DNA from: Acidovorax radicis N35
GTDB lineage: Bacteria > Pseudomonadota > Gammaproteobacteria > Burkholderiales > Burkholderiaceae_C
Length of the DNA: 64,000 nucleotides
Direction of reading: 5' to 3'
Assembly (NCBI RefSeq): GCF_000204195.1
Contig: NZ_AFBG01000019.1
Location: 496,001 to 560,000 of the forward strand
Made by a program: the position numbers and the translations under genes. A model generated the notes under the pieces. It did not search any database. It was not told the origin of the DNA and saw only the letters and a list, made by a program, of their open reading frames with translations. Of the stretch, positions 1-10,018 are shown piece after piece (position 1 is the first letter of the stretch; every line of letters begins with the position of its first letter).

Positions 1-630
1 CTGGTGCGGCGGCTGGGTGTGGGGCTGGATCTGCAATTGCAGCGGCGCGGGTTCTACCCCGCTGGAGGTGGTGAGGTGCTGGCGCGCATCACGCCTGCAG
101 CGCTGCCGTTGACGCCAGTGGATGTACTGGAGCGCGGCCCGCTGCAAGACGCCTGGGGCGAAGCCTTGGTGCCGGGCCTGGCGCGCAACATCGCCACGCG
201 TGAGCTTGACGCCCTGGGCCAGCGCATGGGCTGGACCTTTGAATCCGGCCGACTGCGCCAGCCCCCTGCGCGCCAGAACGAAGGCCCGGGCAATGCACTG
301 CTTGCCACGCTGGAGTACGAACACATCACCGAGGTGTTCTGCCAGCTGGGCGAGCGCAGTGTATCGGCCGAGCAGGTCGCCAAGCGGCTGGTGGACGAGC
401 TACGCGCCTACCAGCGCAGCACGGGCGCCTTGGGCCCGCACTTGGCCGACCAGTGGATGCTGCCGCTGGCCCTGGCGGTGTGGCGCAGCGGGCGGGCCGC
501 GCGCTACACCTGCACCGAGGTGACGCAGCACACGGCCACCAACGCGCAGACCATCGCGCTGGGCCTGCCGGTGCGGGTGCAGATCACGCCGGTGGACGGG
601 GCCATGCGGGTCGATATCGCACCGGTGTAG
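1..630 (+). CDS. rtcA: RNA 3'-terminal phosphate cyclase, C-terminal part
   Basis: The gene enters from the left edge, so only the last 209 residues are present; the family is usually about 340 residues. RtcA converts RNA 3'-phosphate ends to 2',3'-cyclic phosphates using ATP. Family signatures visible are [12 protein letters not shown] near the start of the fragment, the segment [15 protein letters not shown] (about residues 142-156), and a [13 protein letters not shown] segment where the family has its conserved histidine-containing C-terminal motif. No rtcB or rtcR gene is visible on this side, so the usual rtcBA/rtcR context can only be checked upstream of the window. The stop at 628-630 is followed by a 169-base gap before cysK. 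Confidence 0.9.
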   Translation: MVRRLGVGLDLQLQRRGFYPAGGGEVLARITPAALPLTPVDVLERGPLQDAWGEALVPGLARNIATRELDALGQRMGWTFESGRLRQPPARQNEGPGNALLATLEYEHITEVFCQLGERSVSAEQVAKRLVDELRAYQRSTGALGPHLADQWMLPLALAVWRSGRAARYTCTEVTQHTATNAQTIALGLPVRVQITPVDGAMRVDIAPV

Positions 631-799
631 CCCGCAGCCCGAACCAATGCCCGGGCCGGTTCCGCAGGCAGGGGCTGGGGGCAGCCCCTGCTGGCCGGCC
701 TGCAACCCACAGGCCCCGGCATATCCATATCACCCAGACAGCAGAACAAGTGGTTCAGAATGCGCGTCACACCCCTCTTTGCACCTCACAGGAGACGCC

Positions 800-1717
<918 letters not shown>

Positions 1718-1945
1718 GTTGCCCCCTGAGGCGCAACCGCTTGGTGCCACCGCCAGAGGCGGTGTCTCTTCGATGCCCTCCAAGCCTGCGCAGGCAGGCT
1801 TGGAGCCGTGGCGTCTCAGCCCCCAGGGGGACGCACCGGGTAGCCTGGCAGAGCCAGTTCCACGGGTGCACTGGCCTGGGGTGCGCCAGTTTCCAAGGTG
1901 CGGGGGTGGCTAGCCCCTGGTGCCAGCCCTGAACCCGGCACGCAG
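1718..1945. repeat. Intergenic repeat, CCCCCTGAG/CCCCCAGGGGG family
   Basis: Directly after the cysK stop comes a non-coding repeat with internal hairpins (CCTGCGCAGGCAGG near 1785-1799; CAGCCCCCAGGGGG near 1818). Its right part reads GCACTGGCCTGGGGTGCGCC (about 1868-1887) and corresponds to GCACTGGCTCGGGGCACGCC at 39277-39296. Related sequence lies at 35440-35530 and 30880-31012. From experience such sequences are common between genes of Comamonadaceae; their role is unknown. The short open frames here show no protein-like features. Confidence 0.6.
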
Positions 1946-1950
1946 CTAAG

Positions 1951-2215
1951 AACGTGTTCACGATCTCGCAGGGGTCACGTTGGAGCGCAATCGGGAGGAG
2001 TGGATGCTTCGGATGCGCCGCATGGGCTCATGCCCATGCAAGCAGCCGGGGCGTCCAATCGCCCGATTTCGCTCCACCCCTTCGGGCAGCGGTCTTGGCG
2101 GGCGGTCTGCGGCGTTGCGGCGCTTGCCAATAGCCGGGCTATTGGCTGCGCACCGCGCCTAGCATCCCATCCCGCCAAGGCCGCTGCGCGACTCCTGGGA
2201 GATCGTGAACACGTT
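1951..2215. mobile_element. MITE-like 265-bp element with 17-bp perfect terminal inverted repeats
   Basis: The left end (1951-1967, AACGTGTTCACGATCTC) is repeated exactly in inverse at the right end (2199-2215). Both ends are flanked by the same 5-bp direct repeat CTAAG (1946-1950 and 2216-2220), which looks like a target-site duplication; alternatively the inverted repeat is 19 bp and the flanks are chance. The interior has nested hairpins and no convincing coding potential, so any movement would need a transposase supplied elsewhere. Solo stretches resembling the end, TTAGAACCTGTTC, occur near 36951-36963. Confidence 0.6.
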
Positions 2216-2381
2216 CTAAGACACGGGGTCAGGGGCCGAAAGCCTTTTTCGGCCAGCGCAGCACAAACCCACGGCCAGCCGTCCTACAGCGGCGGCGTAC
2301 TGCGGCCCCAACAATCGTTTCACCCTTCGGCCCGCCCCTGGCGGCGCCCACGCCGAAGGGCCCCACAACGATTGTTTGCCC

Positions 2382-3146
2382 ATGGACACCATCCCATCAC
2401 AGCCCATTGCGTTCAAGGTGCTCACCGTGAACGTGCACAAGGGCTTCACCACCTTCAACCGGCGCTTCATGCTGCACGAGCTGCGCGAGGCCGTGCGGGG
2501 CGTCGCGGCAGACCTGGTCTTTCTGCAGGAAGTGCTGGGCACCCACCACCGGCACGCCAGCCGGTTCGCCAACTTTCCGCAGGTGCCGCACTACGAGTTC
2601 CTGGCCGACACCATCTGGTCGCAATACGCCTACGGCCGCAATGCGGTGTATGACAACGGCGACCACGGCAACGCCCTGCTGTCCAAGTTTCCGATCACGC
2701 ACTACGAGAACCACGACATCTCGATCAGTGGTCCCGAGCGGCGCGGCATGCTGCATTGCGTCCTGCAGCCGCCCGGACACCATCTGCCGGTGCATGCAGT
2801 CTGCGTGCACCTGGGCCTGCAGGAATCCCACCGGCAGCGGCAGCTGATGCATGTGTGCGATCTGCTGCGCAGCTTTCCGGCCAACGAGCCCGTGGTGCTG
2901 GCCGGTGACTTCAACGACTGGCGCAACCGGGCACACGACATCCTGCACCGCGAGGCGGGCTTGCAGGAAGTTTTTGTGCAGGCCTTTGGCCGCCCGGTTC
3001 GCACCTTTCCGGCTGCCATGCCGCTGCTGGCACTGGACCGCATCTATGTGCGCAACGCCGCCGTGCATTCCCCCGTGGCGCTGCCCAAAAAGCCCTGGGA
3101 CAAGCTCTCGGACCATGCGCCACTGGCGGCGGAGATCCTGCTATGA
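2382..3146 (+). CDS. ybhP: Endonuclease/exonuclease/phosphatase family protein (YbhP-like)
   Basis: A 254-residue protein of the metal-dependent EEP fold. Visible family motifs are LTVNVHKG near the N-terminus, a catalytic-type glutamate in LVFLQEVLG, GNALLSKFPI, the histidine in AVCVHLGLQ, AGDFNDW, LDRIYV and the terminal SDHAPLAAEI. The substrate is unknown; EEP enzymes cleave phosphodiesters or phosphomonoesters of nucleic acids, lipids or inositol phosphates. The ATG at 2382 starts in MDTIPSQ; a TTG two codons upstream is possible. The last codons overlap the clsB start by 4 bases, and the order EEP-clsB-ybhN matches the E. coli ybhP-ybhO-ybhN group, suggesting a shared role in membrane lipid metabolism. 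Confidence 0.82.
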   Translation: MDTIPSQPIAFKVLTVNVHKGFTTFNRRFMLHELREAVRGVAADLVFLQEVLGTHHRHASRFANFPQVPHYEFLADTIWSQYAYGRNAVYDNGDHGNALLSKFPITHYENHDISISGPERRGMLHCVLQPPGHHLPVHAVCVHLGLQESHRQRQLMHVCDLLRSFPANEPVVLAGDFNDWRNRAHDILHREAGLQEVFVQAFGRPVRTFPAAMPLLALDRIYVRNAAVHSPVALPKKPWDKLSDHAPLAAEILL

Positions 3147-4381
3147 AACGCCCTGCCTTCAGCCTGCCGCGCTCGTCCCGCTGGGTGCCGGGGAACCAGT
3201 TCGAGTTGCTGGAAAACGGCGAGGATTTTTTCCCCCGTGTGTTCAACGCCATCACCAAGGCCCGGCGCGAAGTGATGCTGGAGACTTTCATCCTGTTCGA
3301 CGACAAGATCGGGCAGGAACTGCACGCGGCCCTGCTGGCCGCAGCCCGGCGCGGCGTGGAGGTGCATGTGCTGGTGGATGGCTTTGGCTCGCCCGATCTG
3401 CCAGACACGTTTGTGGGCAGCCTGGTCGATGCGGGCGTGCGCTTTCGCATCTTTGACCCGGGCCGCCGCTTCCTGGGGCAGCGCCTGAACATGCTGCGCC
3501 GCATGCACCGCAAGATTGTGGTGGTGGACGGCGAGCTGGGGTTCATCGGCGGCATCAACTATTCGGCCGACCACGTGGCGGACTTTGGCCCCGAGGCCAA
3601 GCAGGACTATGCCGTGCAGGTGCGCGGGCCCATCGTGGCGCAGATGCAGCATTTCACACGCGAGGCGGTGCTCTACCGCAATGAGCGCAAGCGCCATCCA
3701 GCCGCAAGCGCCGCCAGCCAGTCCCACCCGGGCACCGCACACGCCATTTTTGTGACCCGCGACAACCATGACCACCAGAGCGACATAGAGCGCCACTACC
3801 GCGTTGCCCTGCGGTCTGCGCGCCACCGGGTAGTGATTGCCAACGCCTACTTCTTCCCCGGCTACCGTTTCATCCGCGAGATGCGGCGCGCCGCAAAACG
3901 TGGTGTGGATGTGCGGCTGATCCTGCAAGGCCAGCCCGACATGCCCATCGTGAAAACGGCGGCCGGCCTGCTTTACGACCATCTGCTGCGCGCGGGTGTC
4001 CGCATTTATGAATACTGCGACCGCCCGCTGCACGGCAAGGTGGCGCTGGTGGACGACGACTGGTCCACCGTGGGCTCGAGCAATCTCGACCCGCTGAGCC
4101 TGTCGTTGAACCTCGAAGCCAACGTGATCATCCGCGACCGTGCCTTCAACGACCACCTGTATGGCCGTCTCTCGCACCTGATGGAGAACAGCTGCAAGCA
4201 GATTGAAGCTGTCGCACCCGGCCGGTGGAATGGCCTGCGTCTGCTGCGCAGCTATGCGGTCTTCCACCTCATGCGCTGGTTCCCGGCATGGGCGGGCTGG
4301 CTGCCCAAGCACCAGCCCACGATCACGCTGGCCAACCCGGGCACTGCGGCCGCAGAACCCACCGGCAGCGCAACCGCCTGA
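3143..4381 (+). CDS. clsB: Cardiolipin synthase ClsB (phospholipase D family)
   Basis: A 412-residue protein with two phospholipase D HKD motifs: H122-R-K in MHRKIVVVDG followed by GFIGGINYS, and LHGKVALVDDD followed by TVGSSNLDP in the second half. It lacks the two N-terminal membrane helices of ClsA, which fits ClsB. ClsB joins phosphatidyl groups to make cardiolipin at the inner membrane. The start ATG overlaps the upstream stop (ATGA), and ybhN follows after 20 bases, so the three genes are very likely one transcript. Confidence 0.9.
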   Translation: MKRPAFSLPRSSRWVPGNQFELLENGEDFFPRVFNAITKARREVMLETFILFDDKIGQELHAALLAAARRGVEVHVLVDGFGSPDLPDTFVGSLVDAGVRFRIFDPGRRFLGQRLNMLRRMHRKIVVVDGELGFIGGINYSADHVADFGPEAKQDYAVQVRGPIVAQMQHFTREAVLYRNERKRHPAASAASQSHPGTAHAIFVTRDNHDHQSDIERHYRVALRSARHRVVIANAYFFPGYRFIREMRRAAKRGVDVRLILQGQPDMPIVKTAAGLLYDHLLRAGVRIYEYCDRPLHGKVALVDDDWSTVGSSNLDPLSLSLNLEANVIIRDRAFNDHLYGRLSHLMENSCKQIEAVAPGRWNGLRLLRSYAVFHLMRWFPAWAGWLPKHQPTITLANPGTAAAEPTGSATA

Positions 4382-4401
4382 CAACACCGGGCGTCCCCAC
4401 C

Positions 4402-5451
4402 ATGGCCACCCCCACGCTGCTCGCCGACACCGACGCCATGGAGGCGCCACGGCGCAAAACCAGCCAGCACGGCTGGCGCAACTGGCCGCGGCAGGCCTGG
4501 TGGCCCTGGGCCACCCGGGGGGTCGCCGCCGCTTTTTTTGCGACGGTGGCCTGGCTGATCTTTCGGCAAGCGCGCACGGTGGACTGGCCCGCCGTGCTGC
4601 AAGCCCTGCGCGACCTGCCCAGCACCGCACTGGCCATGGGCGGTGCGCTGGCGTTGCTGAGCCACTTCACCTACGGCAGCTTTGACTGGGTGGGCCGCCA
4701 TTGCAGCGGCCACCGGCTACCGCGCGCCACCACGCTGGGCATTGCCATGACCAGCTACCCGTTCACGCTCAACCTGGGTTCGCTGATTGGCGGTGTCGGC
4801 GTGCGCTACCGGCTGTATGCAAGGCGCGGCGTGGACCCGGGCACCATCGGCCAGGTGGTGGGCACCAGCATCCTGACGAACTGGGTGGGCTACCTGCTGC
4901 TCGCGGGTGTGCTGGCCTGGCTGTGGCAGCCGCCTGCGGTGGCGGGTTGGGCGGTGGAGCCCTGGCAGTGGCGCCTGGGCGGGACGGTGCTGGGCAGCCT
5001 GCCCGTGGCCTACGTGGCGCTGTGTGCGCTGCGCAGCGGGCGCGCACTCACGCTGCGCGGTCACGCGTTTCCGCTGCCCCGCTGGCCCGTGGCGCTGTGG
5101 CAGGTGGCCGCGTCGGCCACCAACTGGATGCTGATGGGTGCCGCGCTGTGGACGGTGTTGCAACACCAGGTGAGCTATCCCGCCGCGCTGGCCACTGTGC
5201 TCCTGGGGGCCGTGGCCGGGCTGGTGTTGCGCGTGCCCGCCGGCCTGGGTGTGCTGGAGGCCGTGGGCGTGGCGCTGCTGGCCGCCGACACGCTGGGGCA
5301 AGAAGAAGTGCTGGCGGCGCTGCTGGCCTACCGGGCGCTGTATTACTTTGGGCCGCTGGTGCTGGCGGCCGCAGCGTTCGGCGTGACAGAGCTGCGTTGG
5401 CGCCAGCAGGCAGACCCGGACGCTGAAAGCACTTCAGACCAAAAAATATGA
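4402..5451 (+). CDS. ybhN: YbhN family membrane protein (lysylphosphatidylglycerol synthase-like TM region)
   Basis: A 349-residue integral membrane protein with about seven or eight hydrophobic segments and no soluble catalytic domain. Segments such as YPFTLNLGSLIGGVGVRYRLYARRGVD and the late VPAGLGVLEAVG resemble the YbhN/UPF0104 flippase-like family. Its role is inferred from its position after clsB. The frame is open further upstream over the end of clsB; ATG 4402 (MATPTLL) is chosen because it follows the clsB stop with no overlap. A small palindromic repeat begins 12 bases after the stop. Confidence 0.8.
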   Translation: MATPTLLADTDAMEAPRRKTSQHGWRNWPRQAWWPWATRGVAAAFFATVAWLIFRQARTVDWPAVLQALRDLPSTALAMGGALALLSHFTYGSFDWVGRHCSGHRLPRATTLGIAMTSYPFTLNLGSLIGGVGVRYRLYARRGVDPGTIGQVVGTSILTNWVGYLLLAGVLAWLWQPPAVAGWAVEPWQWRLGGTVLGSLPVAYVALCALRSGRALTLRGHAFPLPRWPVALWQVAASATNWMLMGAALWTVLQHQVSYPAALATVLLGAVAGLVLRVPAGLGVLEAVGVALLAADTLGQEEVLAALLAYRALYYFGPLVLAAAAFGVTELRWRQQADPDAESTSDQKI

Positions 5452-5462
5452 GTCAAATATGC

Positions 5463-5512
5463 CTCCAGCGCTTATCTATAAAGCGCTAGCAGCTATTAAT
5501 TTGATAGTTTTT
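5463..5512. repeat. Small palindromic repeat (AGCGCTTAT family), copy 1
   Basis: AGCGCTT (5467-5473) and AAGCGCT (5481-5487) form a hairpin followed by the AT-rich arm AGCTATTAATTTGATAG. It is the same family as the copies at 14721-14776, 29404-29450, 29823-29871, 36078-36128, 53120-53174 and 61992-62048. Confidence 0.7.
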
Positions 5513-5627
5513 AGGCAAACGGCTCCACGCAACTTTCCCACCCGGGATTCCATCCGCAGCACACACCCCGTATCATCGCGGCCCCACGCCATTGCAACCC
5601 GCCCGATCGACACGGGCCCGCAAGAAC

Positions 5628-7349
5628 ATGATCCGACTCTCCGAAATCCGGCTGCCCTTCACCGTGGCCGAAGCCCCCGAGGCGCCCCTGCGCGCCGCTG
5701 CCACCCACATTCTGGGCCTGGCAGATGCCGATATCGCCCATCTGCATGTCTTCAAGCGCAGCTTTGATGCGCGCAAGGTAGACCTGCTGGCGGTGTACAT
5801 CGTGGACATCACCCTGGTCCAGCCCGCGCGCGAAGCCGCGCTGCTCACGCAGTTCGCGGGCAACCCGCACGTTCAGCCGACGCCCGACATGGCCTGGCAC
5901 CCCGTGGGCCAGGCGCCTGCCGACCTGCCCCTCCGCCCCGTGGTGGTGGGCTTTGGCCCCTGCGGCATCTTTGCGGCACTGGTGCTGGCGCAGATGGGTT
6001 TCAAGCCCATCGTGCTGGAGCGCGGCAAGCCCGTGCGCGAACGCACCAAGGACACCTGGGGCCTGTGGCGCAAGCGCGAGCTGCATGCCGAAAGCAATGT
6101 GCAGTTTGGTGAAGGCGGCGCAGGCACCTTCAGCGACGGCAAGCTCTACAGCCAGATCAAGGACCCGCGCCACCTGGGCCGCAAGGTGATGAACGAGTTC
6201 GTGAAGGCGGGCGCCCCAGAAGAAATCCTGTACGTCGCCCACCCGCACATCGGCACCTTCAAGCTGGTGAAGGTGGTGGAGAACCTGCGCGAGCAGATCA
6301 TTGCGCTGGGTGGCGAGATCCGCTTCGAGCAGCGCGTGACGGATGTGATCGTGGAGAACGATGCCCAAGGCGAGCGCCACCTGCGTGGCCTGAAGGTGCT
6401 GAACCAGGCCACGGGCGAGACCACCGACTTGCGCGCCGACCACGTGGTGATGGCCCTGGGCCACAGCTCACGCGACACCTTTGCCATGCTGTACGAGCGC
6501 GGCGTGGCCATGGAGGCCAAGCCCTTTTCCATCGGCTTTCGCATCGAGCACCCGCAGGGCGTGATCGACCGCGCCCGCTGGGGCCGCCACGCGGGCCACC
6601 CACTGCTGGGCGCGGCCGACTACAAGCTGGTGCACCACGCGGCCAATGGGCGCGCGGTGTACAGCTTTTGCATGTGCCCCGGCGGCACCGTGGTGGCCGC
6701 CACCAGTGAGCCGAACCGTGTGGTCACCAACGGCATGAGCCAGTATTCGCGCAACGAGCGCAACGCCAACGCGGGCATGGTGGTGGGCATTGACCCGCGC
6801 GACTACCCCACCGACCCCGCAGCGTTTGAAACGCACCTGGGCCAGACCTACGGTGTGGAGCGTCTGGCTGCCGGGCAATTTCACCCGCTGTCGGGCAGCG
6901 TGCTGCAGCGCCAACTCGAATCGAATGCTTTTGTGCTGGGCGGGCGTGACTACAGCGCGCCGGGCCAGCTGGTGGGCGACTTCATCCAGGGCACGCCGTC
7001 CAGGCAGCTCGGCGATGTGGAACCGTCGTACAAGCCCGGCGTAGCGCTGGGGGACCTGCACGCCGCCCTGCCCGCCTACGCCATCGAGGCGCTGCGCGAG
7101 GCGCTGCCCGCGTTCGGCCGCAAGATCAAGGGCTTTGACATGCACGACGCGGTGCTGACGGGCGTGGAAACGCGCACCTCGTCGCCGCTCAAGATCGGCC
7201 GGGGCGAGAACCTGCAAAGCCTGAACACCGCCGGGCTGTACCCGGCGGGTGAAGGGGCGAGCTACGCGGGCGGGATTCTGTCGGCCGGGGTGGACGGCAT
7301 CAAGGTCGGCGAGGCCGTCGCCCGGAGCCTGCTGGGCGTAGCGGGCTGA
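5628..7349 (+). CDS. FAD-dependent dehydrogenase, COG2509 type
   Basis: A 573-residue flavoprotein. A short N-terminal region precedes a dinucleotide-binding motif VVVGFGPCGIFAAL near residue 105, then LERGKPVRERTKD, a cluster GEGGAGTFSDGKLYS and the C-terminal FAD-contacting PAGEGASYAGGILSAGVDG. This pattern matches the large uncharacterised 'FAD-dependent dehydrogenase' family distantly related to geranylgeranyl-reductase-like oxidases; no substrate is known. ATG 5628 (MIRLSEIRLPF) is chosen over an upstream ATG at 5592 because conservation normally begins there. It stands alone: a repeat lies upstream and a convergent gene downstream. Confidence 0.8.
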   Translation: MIRLSEIRLPFTVAEAPEAPLRAAATHILGLADADIAHLHVFKRSFDARKVDLLAVYIVDITLVQPAREAALLTQFAGNPHVQPTPDMAWHPVGQAPADLPLRPVVVGFGPCGIFAALVLAQMGFKPIVLERGKPVRERTKDTWGLWRKRELHAESNVQFGEGGAGTFSDGKLYSQIKDPRHLGRKVMNEFVKAGAPEEILYVAHPHIGTFKLVKVVENLREQIIALGGEIRFEQRVTDVIVENDAQGERHLRGLKVLNQATGETTDLRADHVVMALGHSSRDTFAMLYERGVAMEAKPFSIGFRIEHPQGVIDRARWGRHAGHPLLGAADYKLVHHAANGRAVYSFCMCPGGTVVAATSEPNRVVTNGMSQYSRNERNANAGMVVGIDPRDYPTDPAAFETHLGQTYGVERLAAGQFHPLSGSVLQRQLESNAFVLGGRDYSAPGQLVGDFIQGTPSRQLGDVEPSYKPGVALGDLHAALPAYAIEALREALPAFGRKIKGFDMHDAVLTGVETRTSSPLKIGRGENLQSLNTAGLYPAGEGASYAGGILSAGVDGIKVGEAVARSLLGVAG

Positions 7350-7383
7350 CCTGCCTCCCGGCGGTGCAGGCCAGTGGCATCGC

Positions 7384-8727
7384 TTACTTGCGCTGCAAAA
7401 AGTCCACGGCCAGCGCCGCCAGCGAGCGGGCCCCCACGGGCAGTTGGTCTTCGTCGATGTCAAACAGCGGCGAATGGTTGGACGGGGCCTTGTTGAAGTC
7501 CGCACCCTTGGGCGGTGCGCCCAGGAAGTAGAAGAAGCCCGGCGCCACCTTCTGGAATTCCGAGAAGTCTTCCGAGCCACTGACCTTGGGGATGATCATG
7601 GCCTTGCCACCCATGGCGAGCTTGAGTGCTGGCAGCGAGGCTGCCGTCAATTCGGCGGGGTTGCTGGTGACCGGGTAGGCCACGGGGCCGAACACCACCT
7701 TGGCCTTGGCGCCGCTCGACAGGGCAATGGACTCGGCCGTGGTGGTGATGCGCTTCAAGGCTTCCTGCCGCATTTCCTCGTCAAAGGTGCGCAGGGTGCC
7801 CATCATCTCGACGTTGTCGGGAATGATGTTGTAGCGCGTACCGCCCTGGATGGAGCCGATGGTGATGACGGCCGGCTCCTTGCTGATATTGAGCTGGCGG
7901 CTGACCACCGTCTGCAAACCCAGCACCACCTGGCTCGCGGCCACCACGGGGTCCACCGCGTTCCAGGGGGATGAACCGTGGCCGCCACGGCCTTCGATCA
8001 GGATCTTCAGGCTGTCGGAGCCCGCCATCAGCGGTCCGCTGCGGTAGCCCACCACACCCGCAGGCAGGTTGGCCGTGATGTGCAGGCCGTAGATGGCCTG
8101 CACGTCCTTCATCGCGCCTTCCTCCACCATGGCTTTGGCGCCAAAGCTGGGCACCTTGCCGGTCGCATCGGGCTCCACCGGCGCGCCTTCCTCGGCAGGC
8201 TGGAAGATGAACTTGATGGTGCCAGGCAACTTGGCTTTCATGCCGGCCAGCGCCTCGGCCGCGCCCATGAGCATGGCCACGTGGGCATCGTGGCCGCAAG
8301 CGTGCATCACGGGCACTTCCTTGCCCAGGTAGTTGGCCTTCACCTTCGACGCGAAGGGCAGGCCGGTGTTCTCGGGCACGGGCAGCGCGTCCATGTCGGC
8401 ACGCAGCGCCACCACCTTGCCCGGCAGGCCACCACGCAGCGTGCCCACCACGCCGGTGCCGCCCACGTTGGTCTGCACTTCCATGCCCAGTTTCTTCAAG
8501 TGCTCGGCCACCAGCTTGGCGGTGCGCACTTCCTGGCCCGACAGTTCGGGGTGTGCGTGGATGTCGCGGCGCCAGCCGACCATCTTGGGGGCCACGGCGT
8601 TCACGGCCGCATCAATGGCCTGCAGGCCGGCGGCATCCAGCGCCTGTGCGTGGGCCGAAGAAACGGCGCTCAGCCCGCTGGCGGCAAGGCCTGCGGCAAG
8701 TGCGATGGCGGAAAGGGGTTTGTGCAT
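7384..8727 (-). CDS. Exported M20 family amidohydrolase (hippurate hydrolase-like)
   Basis: A 447-residue metallopeptidase-fold enzyme. The first 27 residues form a signal peptide (MHKPLSAIALAAG...SSAHA), so it is probably periplasmic, unlike most HipO/AmaA relatives. Metal-site motifs are ALRADMDALPV, MHACGHDAHVAMLMG, FQPAEEG, and the C-terminal SGSEDFSEF. The family cleaves N-acyl amino acids or similar amides. The divergent AraC-type gene starts 100 bases away, which makes it a candidate regulator. Confidence 0.87.
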   Translation of the reverse strand: MHKPLSAIALAAGLAASGLSAVSSAHAQALDAAGLQAIDAAVNAVAPKMVGWRRDIHAHPELSGQEVRTAKLVAEHLKKLGMEVQTNVGGTGVVGTLRGGLPGKVVALRADMDALPVPENTGLPFASKVKANYLGKEVPVMHACGHDAHVAMLMGAAEALAGMKAKLPGTIKFIFQPAEEGAPVEPDATGKVPSFGAKAMVEEGAMKDVQAIYGLHITANLPAGVVGYRSGPLMAGSDSLKILIEGRGGHGSSPWNAVDPVVAASQVVLGLQTVVSRQLNISKEPAVITIGSIQGGTRYNIIPDNVEMMGTLRTFDEEMRQEALKRITTTAESIALSSGAKAKVVFGPVAYPVTSNPAELTAASLPALKLAMGGKAMIIPKVSGSEDFSEFQKVAPGFFYFLGAPPKGADFNKAPSNHSPLFDIDEDQLPVGARSLAALAVDFLQRK

Positions 8728-8827
8728 GGGGCAGATCCGTAGGGTGGGTGACAGCTTGCAAGGCCGGGGCAGGGAGCAAAAAGCACGTTCATGCTAAAAG
8801 CCGACACGGCCTTGGTGACAAGCGAAA

Positions 8828-9940
8828 ATGGCCATCCAACGAGCCAATACCGCCATGCCATCGCCATCTTTGTCCTCGCCTTCGGGCGATTCCAGGCCCC
8901 CGGTTTTTCGCGTGGACATTCCGCTGCTGCCTGAGTCCGCCGCGGGCAACGCGCTGCAGTTCATCGACCTGCTGCGCGGCGCCAACCTTCTGGCCGGCTT
9001 GCGCATGGGGGCAACGGCGCCGCGCATGGCCTGGCGGCTGCTGGATGCCCAAGGGCTGCCCCTGCCACCCTTGCCCGGGCCCCTGGCGGCCTACACCCCA
9101 GCGGAAGACACGGCAGCAGACACCGCCCCCGCCCACGCGCTGTTCATTGCGTCGATCCACGCCGCCGACATTCCGAGCATTCGCACGGTGGCGGGCCGGC
9201 ACGGCGCGCTGTCGCGGCAGTTGGGCATTGCGCTCGATGCCGGGCAAAAGCTGCTCACCGTGGGCAATGGCGCGTGGCTGGCAGCGCAAAGCGGACGGCT
9301 GAACGGGCGCAAGGCCAGCCTGCCCTGGTTCTACATCGCAGGGTTTGAGCGGGACTTTCCGGAGGTGGGCCTGAGCCTGGGCCAGGACCTGTCGGACGAC
9401 GGCCCCTGGATCAGCTGCGCGCTGCCGCAGAGCGTGAACCTGCTGGCCGTCGCCCTGGTGCGGCATGCACTGGGCGAAGAGCTGGCCGCCGCCTGCGAGA
9501 GCGTGATGGCACCCGACCACCAGCGTGCCCGCGCGGCCGTGCAGGCCAACGCACAGCAGCACATCCCGGCCACCCGCGACAGCACGCTGGCGCGCGCCAT
9601 TGCCTGGATGGAGGCCCATTTGGACCAGCCCTACTCGCTGGCCCGGCTGGCCGAAGCCGCCTCGGTGAGCCCCCGCACGCTGCTGCGGCACTTTCAGCAG
9701 GAGCTGTCGCAGTCACCGCTCGATTACCTGCACGGCCTGCGATGCCACCGCGCCAAGGTGATGCTGGAAGTGACGCTGGAGAGCGTGCCCAGCGTTGCCG
9801 TGGCGTGCGGCTACGCCGATCCGGCGGCTTTCAGGCGCATCTTTGCGCGCTACACCGGCATGGCGCCGACCGAATACCGCAAGCGCCATGCGCTGCGCGC
9901 GCCGCGCAGGCGCTGGCGGGTGGATGTGGCTGCGCGCTGA
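8828..9940 (+). CDS. GlxA-type AraC family transcriptional regulator
   Basis: A 370-residue regulator. Residues about 20-220 resemble the DJ-1/PfpI-like (amidotransferase-fold) sensor domain of GlxA-type regulators (RVDIPLLPES, LFIASIHAADIP). The C-terminal ~100 residues hold the two AraC helix-turn-helix motifs: YSLARLAEAASVSPRTLLRHFQQE and VPSVAVACGYADPAAFRRIFARYTG. It is divergently transcribed from the M20 amidohydrolase gene, so control of that gene is a reasonable inference. The effector is unknown. Confidence 0.85.
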   Translation: MAIQRANTAMPSPSLSSPSGDSRPPVFRVDIPLLPESAAGNALQFIDLLRGANLLAGLRMGATAPRMAWRLLDAQGLPLPPLPGPLAAYTPAEDTAADTAPAHALFIASIHAADIPSIRTVAGRHGALSRQLGIALDAGQKLLTVGNGAWLAAQSGRLNGRKASLPWFYIAGFERDFPEVGLSLGQDLSDDGPWISCALPQSVNLLAVALVRHALGEELAAACESVMAPDHQRARAAVQANAQQHIPATRDSTLARAIAWMEAHLDQPYSLARLAEAASVSPRTLLRHFQQELSQSPLDYLHGLRCHRAKVMLEVTLESVPSVAVACGYADPAAFRRIFARYTGMAPTEYRKRHALRAPRRRWRVDVAAR

Positions 9941-10018
9941 GCACAGAGCACAGAGCGGGCTGGCCCACACCGCCCCTACGGCCATTGCGTCGCGCAGTGT
10001 GGCGGCGGCAGCACCCAA

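Noticed and set aside
1898..2653. 251-codon plus-strand frame across the MITE-like element
   Set aside because: It runs through repeat DNA into the start of the EEP gene in another frame and has no protein-like composition.
3044..4630. 528-codon minus-strand frame opposite clsB and ybhN
   Set aside because: Antisense by-product of high GC; the plus-strand genes have intact family motifs.
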